Shown here: piece by piece, positions 48,837-55,052 of the stretch
How positions within the stretch are numbered: position 1 is the first letter of the stretch
Layout of the letters: every line of letters starts with the position of its first letter
Assembly: GCF_002813775.1 (NCBI RefSeq)
Contig: NZ_CP020370.1
Location: 6,349,501 to 6,413,500, forward strand
DNA from: Candidatus Thiodictyon syntrophicum
GTDB taxonomy: Bacteria; Pseudomonadota; Gammaproteobacteria; Chromatiales; Chromatiaceae
Direction: 5' to 3'
DNA: 64,000 nucleotides
The notes under the pieces: model-generated
The model's database searches: none
What the model was told of the DNA's origin: nothing
Seen by the model: only the letters and a program-made list of their open reading frames with translations
Translations under genes and position numbers: made by a program

Positions 48837-49862
48837 ATGGACTACGACTGCTTTCTTTCCCACAACAGCAAAGACAAGCCCGCAGTGCGCGAGCTATGTG
48901 TTCGCCTGCAAGAGGCCGGGCTCAAGGTCTGGTTCGACGAGAACGAGTTGCCGTTTGGTTACAACTGGCAGCCACTACTGGAGGACGGCATACGCCGCAG
49001 CGCCGCTGGGGTGGTGGTGATTGGGCCGAACGGTACGAGCAACTGGAATGCGGAGGAGATGGAGCTTATGCTTCGCGACGCCAGGCGCCAAGTCCGCCCG
49101 GTGATCCCACTGCTGCTTTCGGGTGCCCCGAGCACGCCGGATCTGCCGGGATTCTTGTTGAACCGTACCCTTTGCAACCTTGGCGACGATCCCGACGGTA
49201 TCGCCTTTGAGAAGTTAGTTCGAGATTTGCTCAAACTTCGAGGCGATACGTCCGATCCTAATCCCGTTACTCCACCAACCGGGAATGATATGTCCACGGA
49301 CTACCTGTCTCAGAGTGATGCCGATTCCCCGAATGTCAAGAACCCGGAAACGGTCCTTTACAGCGGCGACCGGCTCTCGCTCAATTTCCAGGACATTGAG
49401 GTGCGCGCAGTTCTGCAAGTGCTGGGTGAATTTACCGGTTTGAATTTTGTCGCCAGTGACACGGTGTGCGGCAGTATCACGCTGCGGCTGAAGAACGTAC
49501 CCTGGGACCAGGCCCTCGACATTGTTCTCAATTCCAAGGGCCTGGCCATGCGCCAGACCGGCAACGTGATCATGGTAGCGCCGGTCACAGAGGTCGCGGC
49601 GCAGGAGAGGCTGGACCTGCAATCTCGCGCGCAAATTGAGGAACTCGCCCCACTGTGCTTCGAGTTCATACAAATCAAGTACCGTAAGGCTTCCGATCTC
49701 GCCGCCTTGATCAAATCCGAGGGCGCCAATCTTCTCTCAGAACACGGCAGCATCATTGCCGATCAACTAACAGACACGTTACTGGTGCGGGATACTGTTT
49801 CCAAGCTTGAGCGCATACGCGGGTTGGTCACCCGCCTCGATATCCCTGTGCGACATGGATGA
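48837..49862 (+). CDS. TIR domain fused to PilQ secretin N-domains
   Basis: ATG at 48837 follows GGGAG at 6 nt and gives 341 residues. Residues 1-140 are a TIR domain: MDYDCFLSHNSKDKPAVREL, LKVWFDENELPFGYNW, VVIGPNGTSNW and then a Glu at 73/74 in the place of the catalytic Glu of NADase TIRs. After a ~30-residue linker, residues 172-341 match the pilus secretin PilQ closely: YSGDRLSLNFQDIEVRAVLQ, ITLRLKNVPWDQALDIVLNS, NVIMVAPVTEVAA (the N0/STN domain), then EFIQIKYRKASDLAALIKSE and TRLDIPVR (the N1 domain). It stops where the secretin barrel would begin. There is no signal peptide, so a normally periplasmic module would be in the cytoplasm. Immune sensing or a decoy role is possible; see findings. 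Confidence 0.85.
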   Translation: MDYDCFLSHNSKDKPAVRELCVRLQEAGLKVWFDENELPFGYNWQPLLEDGIRRSAAGVVVIGPNGTSNWNAEEMELMLRDARRQVRPVIPLLLSGAPSTPDLPGFLLNRTLCNLGDDPDGIAFEKLVRDLLKLRGDTSDPNPVTPPTGNDMSTDYLSQSDADSPNVKNPETVLYSGDRLSLNFQDIEVRAVLQVLGEFTGLNFVASDTVCGSITLRLKNVPWDQALDIVLNSKGLAMRQTGNVIMVAPVTEVAAQERLDLQSRAQIEELAPLCFEFIQIKYRKASDLAALIKSEGANLLSEHGSIIADQLTDTLLVRDTVSKLERIRGLVTRLDIPVRHG

Positions 49863-50039
49863 TGAATGGCGGCGTAGGGCGGATGCCGACAGGGCGATCT
49901 GCCGTCTTCCTCGCCCACGGGATGGCGGAACCGCTATCGCGTTCCGCCCTACGCGAGCTTAATTTATGATTCTCCCCGATCGGTTGGTTGCGCGTCCGAC
50001 CGTTCGTCTGCGGAAATCGAGCCCTAGGTTGAGTAAAGA

Positions 50040-50720
50040 ATGAAGTGCTGGATTTGTGGGGCAGATGCTGATACCGGTGAGCATCGGATCAAACAATCCG
50101 ATCTCAAGTCAGTCTTTGGCCACATCTCGCCCGATCACCCACTGTATCTATGCAACGCCCACCGCCGAAATATGCGCGTTAATGGCTTGAAGGCCAACGC
50201 TCTCAAGTTGAAGGCGAGAATCTGCGGAAAATGCAACAACCAACTAACCAGTTCGTACGACTACGCTTGGGAGGATTTGTCGAGATATCTCCGCTCAAGA
50301 AATCGAGCCTTGAAGCACAACGAACGAATCGGACTTCACAAGGTCTTTAAAGGTACAGTGAAACGCTCAATGGTATGCGTGCATCTATACTTCGTGAAGC
50401 TTCTTGGCTGTCACATAGCAGAGCATGGCATGCCCATTGATCTTGGGCCTTTTTCCCAGGCTCTGCTTCATGGAACGGCACATCCGCTAGTTTATTTGGC
50501 CTTCTGCACGCCTCTTGATACAGAACACAAGTCCGTGGGTTACTCAGATATCGATGTGATCAAGAGATACGGAAGAATTATAGCCGCGTCTTGGATTTAT
50601 CATCTCGATCACTTCTCGGTGCGAGTGATGTATGCTGAACCTGGAGAACGCAGGCAGGGTCTTATTGATTCTTGGCATCCATCAATGGTCACGAAGCGCA
50701 TCCGTATCGCAAGTATCTGA
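50040..50720 (+). CDS. Putative HNH-type zinc-finger protein
   Basis: This 226-residue protein opens with a CxxC pair (MKCWICGADADTGEHRIKQS), then a second CxxC near residue 62 (RICGKCNNQLTSSYDYAWED). The C-x2-C, E-H, C-x2-C order is that of HNH endonucleases whose His is in the EHRI(K/P) segment. The remaining 150 residues (VKRSMVCVHLYFVKLLGCHI, YGRIIAASWIYHLDHFSVRV) are unknown. Codon use is less GC-rich than in the core genes, which suggests acquisition. It is convergent with the TOPRIM/AAA pair. The nuclease call rests on the Cys/His pattern alone. Confidence 0.5.
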   Translation: MKCWICGADADTGEHRIKQSDLKSVFGHISPDHPLYLCNAHRRNMRVNGLKANALKLKARICGKCNNQLTSSYDYAWEDLSRYLRSRNRALKHNERIGLHKVFKGTVKRSMVCVHLYFVKLLGCHIAEHGMPIDLGPFSQALLHGTAHPLVYLAFCTPLDTEHKSVGYSDIDVIKRYGRIIAASWIYHLDHFSVRVMYAEPGERRQGLIDSWHPSMVTKRIRIASI

Positions 50721-50779
50721 AGCAGAGAGACATAAGTGGTTCCGGAGGTTCCGGGAACAATACACTTAATTCGATCCCC

Positions 50780-51403
50780 TCAGGAGTACCGAGGAGGCAG
50801 AACGCGATCCTTTTCAGAAAACTGGGCAAGCCGCTCAACCGCGCGGGCCAGCGACGGTGACGCCTTCGCGGCTCGCCCGATTTCCCAATGGTCGCGCACG
50901 AACCGGCACCATTGGTCGTTGTAGCCAAGCCCCACCGGGAAGGACACGCCGGGCCTGGGCAGAATCTCTTGCCGCAGTTCCCGGCGCTTGGACTTCCGTA
51001 CCAAATCCAGCAAGGCGGCCTTCGGATCGGTCAGCTCATCCGGCCTGTCCGGCACTGTGCCGATCGAAATACCCAGAAAGTCGGCGAAGGCCGGGCGGTC
51101 CGCGAGCAACCATGATTCCGTCTCGCGTACCGCGACACGGAACAATAGCCGAGGGCTGGCACCAACCGGCAGCCAGGCGTTAATCAATTCGGCCGGGCAA
51201 CCCGAGCGATCGAGATCGGTCAGCAACAGCACCGGCATCACCCGTTGCGCCATCTGGTTAAAGGCGGTAATCCGCTGCTTCAGGTAACCGAAACCACCGC
51301 GGCGCAGGCGCTGGTGCACCACATGCCCCCCGACCTGTTGCAGCAGGGTCTCGGCAACCGCCTCGCTCAGTGCGTCCTCCGTGGCGACAGCGAATGCGGT
51401 TAT
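50780..51403 (-). CDS. TOPRIM-like DUF4276-type protein, probable ATA start
   Basis: The first standard start in frame is GTG at 51322, but the protein-like frame extends to 51403 (207 aa), where ATA overlaps the ATPase stop codon (ATAA). The extra 27 codons (ITAFAVATEDALSEAVAETL) hold the Glu expected in a TOPRIM fold; the DxD is in PVLLLTDLDRSG (about residue 65), then LLFRVAVRETESWLLADRPA. Starting at 51322 would lose the Glu, so the longer form is preferred. TOPRIM/DUF4276 proteins act beside AAA ATPases in OLD-like and PARIS-like defence modules, as nucleases or toxins. The ATA start is an inference and would be rare; a relic at 57551-57793 keeps the same junction. Confidence 0.6.
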   Translation of the reverse strand: MTAFAVATEDALSEAVAETLLQQVGGHVVHQRLRRGGFGYLKQRITAFNQMAQRVMPVLLLTDLDRSGCPAELINAWLPVGASPRLLFRVAVRETESWLLADRPAFADFLGISIGTVPDRPDELTDPKAALLDLVRKSKRRELRQEILPRPGVSFPVGLGYNDQWCRFVRDHWEIGRAAKASPSLARAVERLAQFSEKDRVLPPRYS

Positions 51404-52557
51404 TGGAACAGGCCAAGCCCATCTATACCCTGCGGGCGCGCCTTGGGTAACAGGACCTCGGCGGGGGATAGCCCGGTTTCGATCATCGCCACTTCCTCGT
51501 CGGTCGCGCCGCGGATCTGGGAACCGTCGTCGGTGGGTATGACCAGCAGAATGGCGCTCGCGTCGATGCTGTTGCTCAGCATTGCCTCACTGTGGGTGGT
51601 GATCAAGGTCTGCCGACGATACTTCGCCTGACGCTTGATGCGATCGATCATCAGCGGGATCTGTCGCACGATCTCATCGTTCAGCGACAACTCCGGCTCC
51701 TCCAACAGCAACAGGGAATCCCCCTCCAACAGCGACCAGAGCAGGGCGATGAGGCGCAAGGTCCCGTCCGAGAATTGATCCTCCCGGTGCCAGGCGCCCT
51801 GAGGGCGCCAGTGGGCGTACCGCGCTTCCAAATGGGGCAGCCCGGTCATCTCATCGCGGTTGAACCGCAGTTCCTGGAATTGCGGCACCGCCTTGGTCAG
51901 CACCTGCTGGATCTTGCGCAGACGCGCAGTGAGTGTGTTCTTCGGCGTGCGGGCCAACCCATCCAGAAAGCCCTGGCCGAAGGGGTCCTCCTCTAACCGG
52001 TTGCTGCTCAGCCGGTCGGCGAACTTCAGGAGTTGGGGCACCAGGTGCAGGTAGGTGGTTGACCGCAAGTAGGTCGCCAGCGCCCGGAATGCGACATTGG
52101 CATTGACCTGCTCCAGGTGGCTCTGGGTCAAGCGCTCCTTGTCCCCGACGTCGTGCTCGTCCGGACGGCTCAAGAGACAGATGCCGTCGCGCTCGACCCG
52201 TTCCTCATGGACCATCGGGCGCTGTCGTCCCGTGCCCTCGCTCTTGAATCCGAGCACATAAAGCCATTCGCCCCGCTCGTCTTCTGCCGTGCTCCCGGAA
52301 AGCCGGACCTCGATCCGCACCTCGGTGTCTTGCCGCGCCTGAAGACAGCGCAGCTTCTTGATCCCGCCCCGCTCCGCGACCGCCCTTTGTAGGCCTCCGC
52401 CAGAACTGTCCGCCACTGTGCGCAAAAAGCGAAACACGTCCAGGAAATTGGACTTACCAGAGGCATTCGGGCCGATCAGGTACGTGGTTTCGATCAGCGC
52501 GGCGTCGACCTTGCGGAAGTTCAGCCAATTCTTGAGGCGGACATGGTCGATTCGCAT
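51400..52557 (-). CDS. AAA ATPase of a two-gene defence-like module
   Basis: ATG at 52557 gives 385 residues; the frame upstream runs through the tRNA fragment and is not protein. Walker A is TYLIGPNASGKSNFLDVFRF (about residue 32). The ABC-like signature is FSDGTLRLIALLWSLLEGDS and Walker B is LLLLEEPELSLNDEIVRQIP, followed by a His switch in LITTHSEAML. This is the AAA_21/SMC-like ATPase type found in OLD, Septu, PARIS and related defence modules. It is encoded directly beside a tRNA-Sec integration scar and overlaps the TOPRIM gene. The pair resembles AriA/AriB in layout (ATPase then TOPRIM) but the second gene is not clearly DUF4435. Confidence 0.85.
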   Translation of the reverse strand: MRIDHVRLKNWLNFRKVDAALIETTYLIGPNASGKSNFLDVFRFLRTVADSSGGGLQRAVAERGGIKKLRCLQARQDTEVRIEVRLSGSTAEDERGEWLYVLGFKSEGTGRQRPMVHEERVERDGICLLSRPDEHDVGDKERLTQSHLEQVNANVAFRALATYLRSTTYLHLVPQLLKFADRLSSNRLEEDPFGQGFLDGLARTPKNTLTARLRKIQQVLTKAVPQFQELRFNRDEMTGLPHLEARYAHWRPQGAWHREDQFSDGTLRLIALLWSLLEGDSLLLLEEPELSLNDEIVRQIPLMIDRIKRQAKYRRQTLITTHSEAMLSNSIDASAILLVIPTDDGSQIRGATDEEVAMIETGLSPAEVLLPKARPQGIDGLGLFQ

Positions 52558-52578
52558 GGTCTTGAACGCGTATGTTGT

Positions 52579-52646
52579 TGGCGGAAGGGCGTGGGAGTCG
52601 AACCCACCCGGGACCGCCTGACGGCCCCAACCGGATTTGAAGTCCG
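52579..52646 (-). tRNA. selC: 3' fragment of tRNA-Sec (integration scar)
   Basis: On the minus strand the sequence runs from the anticodon arm GGACTTCAAATCC (anticodon UCA) through TTGGGGCCG, a long variable arm, the T arm GGGTTCGACTCCCAC and acceptor CACGCCCTTCC to CCA. This matches the 3' half of tRNA-Sec from E. coli selC closely. The 5' half (acceptor, D arm) is absent; unrelated sequence joins at about 52646. It cannot be a working tRNA. Such 3' remnants are made when an element integrates into the 3' end of a tRNA gene. The intact selC is not in the window. Confidence 0.85.
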
Positions 52647-52935
52647 ACGAATTCAACAGTCTACAACAAACCACAGCAAGGAAAACAGGACTTTAGGGCG
52701 TCTCACTTGTTGCCGTTGCTTGTGGATAAGTGCCGGTATTTGCGAGCAAGTGCGCCACCAGTGCGCCACGGGTAACGCTGCCCCTTGTCTCGTCTGGTCG
52801 CTTGGGGTGCACTGGTGTCCATCGCCAAGGCCTGCCCCACGGGGTTTTCGTATCCTGACGTAGTGCACTTGCGTCATAGCGCAACAGGCACAATCTAAGC
52901 TATAGTGATACTTGCGAAACAAATGGTTACGCGAT

Positions 52936-52977
52936 CTATATATTGTGGTTTCGCATTTCGTGGACCACTATATATAG
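52936..52977 (+). promoter_or_regulatory. Inverted repeat, candidate operator
   Basis: CTATATATTGTGGT (52936-52949) and ACCACTATATATAG (52964-52977) are inverse copies with one mismatch and a 14-nt spacer. The second arm ends 6 bp before the ATG of the next gene. The AT-rich half sites stand out in this GC-rich DNA and overlap the likely promoter, as expected for an autoregulated operator. The rest of 52647-52935 has no gene; it holds a direct repeat of AGTGCGCCAC. Confidence 0.55.
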
Positions 52978-52983
52978 TCCCCC

Positions 52984-53430
52984 ATGACCGAGAACACCCA
53001 GATGACCACTCAAGCCCTACATGCACAAAATGATGACGGCTGGCACTTGGTAGCGCTGGGAAACCTGCGAGTGCTCGTCTGCAAGGAAGATGGGGAGTGG
53101 CTGGCTCAGGGTGTGGAAATCGACTATGCCGCGTCCGGCGACACGATATCAGAGGCGCAGCGCCGATTCGAGAAGGGCTTGAGGGCTACCGTTCACCTGC
53201 ACTTGACCAGATTTAAATCCATAGAGAAACTGTTGCGCTACGCGCCCGAATACGTGCGCAGAAAACTAAAGGACCCCAAGGCGTTCGCCTTCAACATGGC
53301 GACGCTTATCCCGCCCGATCAAGGTGGTGTGATGATCGGGACCATCGCGCGCATGTTCGCTATCGACAAGATCGAGTTTTACTATTTCAGGCAGATCGAC
53401 GCCCAGAACCAAGAGCCGACAACGCACTGA
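52984..53430 (+). CDS. Hypothetical protein with a HicB-like N-terminal segment
   Basis: This 148-residue protein begins at ATG 52984 (or ATG 53005). Residues about 30-70 (RVLVCKEDGEWLAQGVEIDY, GDTISEAQRRFEKGL) resemble the partial RNase H fold of HicB-type antitoxins, which read DGxWxAxxxExDxxxxGDT. The rest (HLTRFKSIEKLLRYAPEYVR, LIPPDQGGVMIGTIARMF) is not recognised. No HicA toxin is beside it. An inverted repeat just upstream and a terminator just downstream show it is a single-gene unit. The HicB link is tentative. Confidence 0.55.
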   Translation: MTENTQMTTQALHAQNDDGWHLVALGNLRVLVCKEDGEWLAQGVEIDYAASGDTISEAQRRFEKGLRATVHLHLTRFKSIEKLLRYAPEYVRRKLKDPKAFAFNMATLIPPDQGGVMIGTIARMFAIDKIEFYYFRQIDAQNQEPTTH

Positions 53431-53454
53431 CCCGGAGCCCGTTTAGCACCTACC

Positions 53455-53476
53455 AACCCCGCCTAGACGGGTTTTT
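53455..53476 (+). terminator. Rho-independent terminator
   Basis: AACCCCGCCTAGACGGGTT followed by TTTTT forms a short GC stem with a T-run, 25 bp after the stop of the gene at 52984. It isolates that gene from cassette B. Confidence 0.75.
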
Positions 53477-53507
53477 TTGTGCCTGTGTAGTTGCAAGGCG
53501 TCAAGAC

Positions 53508-53609
53508 ACTTGGGCTTCGGTACGATGCCCATCGGCGCGGGCAGGCATCGACCATGCAAAGCCCCGCGGGGTTTGCCTCCCCACTCGTCAGGCAGCCAAC
53601 GGACAGCAC
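53508..53609 (+). promoter_or_regulatory. Conserved leader of cassette B
   Basis: About 100 bp directly upstream of the nuclease gene match the leader of cassette C (61926-62028) at most positions, including CTTCGGTACGATGCCC, GCGGGCAGGCATCGACCA and CCCCACTCGTCAGGCAG. It should carry the promoter and includes a small CCCCGCGGGG palindrome. I cannot assign -35 and -10 boxes with confidence. Cassette A keeps only the last ~20 bp. Confidence 0.55.
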
Positions 53610-55052
53610 ATGGAAACGACCGCCCATTTCGAGAACATCCCCCAAGAGATTGCCAAGCGGTTGAACGCGGCGACGCAGGAAATCGTCGTGGCAGTCGCCT
53701 GGTTCACCGATCGGGACCTGTTCGACGTGCTGTGCCGACAGGCCCGGCGGGGTCTGCGGGTGCGCCTCGCGGTCCTCGGCGACCGGATCAACGTCGGGCC
53801 GGGGCGGCTCAACTTCCAGCGTTTGCAGGACTGCGGCGGCGAGGTTTCCCTGATCGCCACGGGCGGTGACCGCGACCCGATCATGCACCACAAGTTCTGT
53901 GTCATCGACCGCGCGACCGTCATCATTGGGTCCTACAACTGGACCAAGCGGGCACAGGACAACGACGAAAGCATCACCCTCATTGCCGCCGGTGACGACG
54001 TTGATAGCGGGATCGCCGCCGACTACCTGACCGCCTTCGATGCCCTCCTGTGCAAGCATGGCCACGGCACACCGGCCATCGACCAGGCCCAGATTCGCCG
54101 CCGTCTGGAGATCGTCCGCAACCTCCTGTTGCTCGAAGAGTGGGAGACCCTCGCCCCCCAACTGGAGAAGCTCCGCCCCGCGGGAGCCGCGGCCCGTCTC
54201 GAACCCCTGTTCACCGCCCTGCAAGGCCGCGACACCACCACGGCCGTGGCCTGGATCGCCGACTACCTCCAGCGCGCGACGGCCCTGACCATCGCCACCG
54301 ACCAGGAAATCGCCGACCTGCGCCTGACGCTGCGCGGCCTGGAATATCAGGTCACCGCCCTGTCCGACGACAAGGCCGAGATCGAGCGGTTGATTCATGC
54401 CTTTTCGCTCCGCACCAGTCACGAGATCGGCGACCTGATCACCCGCTACCTGGAACTGCGCGCGGACAAGCTCCGCCGCCAGGCCGCGGTCGAACAGGAG
54501 GCCGCAGCGGAGGCCGACAGCGCCCGCGCCGATTACGAGGACTATCGCGAGGCCAACGAGACCGCCCGCGACACCCCGGCGCCCCCGCAACTCCCGCCCG
54601 ACGATCTCAAGGAACTCAAACGCCTCTATCAACAGGCCAGCCAGAAGTGCCACCCGGACAAGGTGGACGCGGCCGACCGCGACCACGCCAACCGGCTCTT
54701 CGTCCAACTCCAGGCCGCCTACCGCAACAACGACCTGGGCGGCGTGCGCGCCATCCATGCCGCGGTGCGCGAGGGACACCTGTTCGTCGACCGCTCCCTG
54801 ACCCTGACCGAAGCCGAGTCCCTGGGTCACGCCATCACGGTCCTGCGCCGCGACCTGGAGCAACTGGCCGCCCAGGTCCACCAACTGCGCCGCGCGGACA
54901 CTCACCGCACGCTCAAGGACCTGACCGACTGGGACGCCTACTTTGCCGAACAGCGGGTTGCGCTGGAACAGGCCATTGAACAACTGGAAGTGGAGCTTGC
55001 CCAGACCGAGCAACCGGCTACCGCCGGACGCGGGACCGACACCGATGGATGA
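53610..55052 (+). CDS. Cassette B gene 1: PLD nuclease, coiled coil and DnaJ-like domain (intact)
   Basis: This 480-residue protein is the only intact copy. Residues 1-145 are a single-HKD phospholipase D-type domain: EIVVAVAWFTDRDLFDVLCR, then His93-x-Lys95-x4-Asp100 in HHKFCVID, x6, GSYN (107-110) and the trailing WTKRAQDNDES, the PLDc_2 pattern of Nuc-like nucleases, which act as dimers. Residues 155-325 are helical and coiled (DLRLTLRGLEYQVTALSDDK, then AEIERLI). Residues 331-385 resemble a J domain: LKELKRLYQQASQKCHPDKV with HPD at 348-350, then FVQLQAAYRNNDLGGVRAIH. The last 80 residues are coiled. J domains stimulate Hsp70, so chaperone recruitment is possible. The stop overlaps the repeat gene. 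Substrate unknown. Confidence 0.85.
   Translation: METTAHFENIPQEIAKRLNAATQEIVVAVAWFTDRDLFDVLCRQARRGLRVRLAVLGDRINVGPGRLNFQRLQDCGGEVSLIATGGDRDPIMHHKFCVIDRATVIIGSYNWTKRAQDNDESITLIAAGDDVDSGIAADYLTAFDALLCKHGHGTPAIDQAQIRRRLEIVRNLLLLEEWETLAPQLEKLRPAGAAARLEPLFTALQGRDTTTAVAWIADYLQRATALTIATDQEIADLRLTLRGLEYQVTALSDDKAEIERLIHAFSLRTSHEIGDLITRYLELRADKLRRQAAVEQEAAAEADSARADYEDYREANETARDTPAPPQLPPDDLKELKRLYQQASQKCHPDKVDAADRDHANRLFVQLQAAYRNNDLGGVRAIHAAVREGHLFVDRSLTLTEAESLGHAITVLRRDLEQLAAQVHQLRRADTHRTLKDLTDWDAYFAEQRVALEQAIEQLEVELAQTEQPATAGRGTDTDG

Noticed and set aside
52558-52922. A phage integrase gene beside the tRNA-Sec fragment
   Set aside because: Neither strand has the Arg-His-Arg-Tyr pattern of tyrosine recombinases; the open frames here are short and repeat-like.
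53508-53609. CRISPR or phase-variable leader before cassette B
   Set aside because: There are no spaced direct repeats or simple-sequence tracts; it is only conserved upstream DNA.
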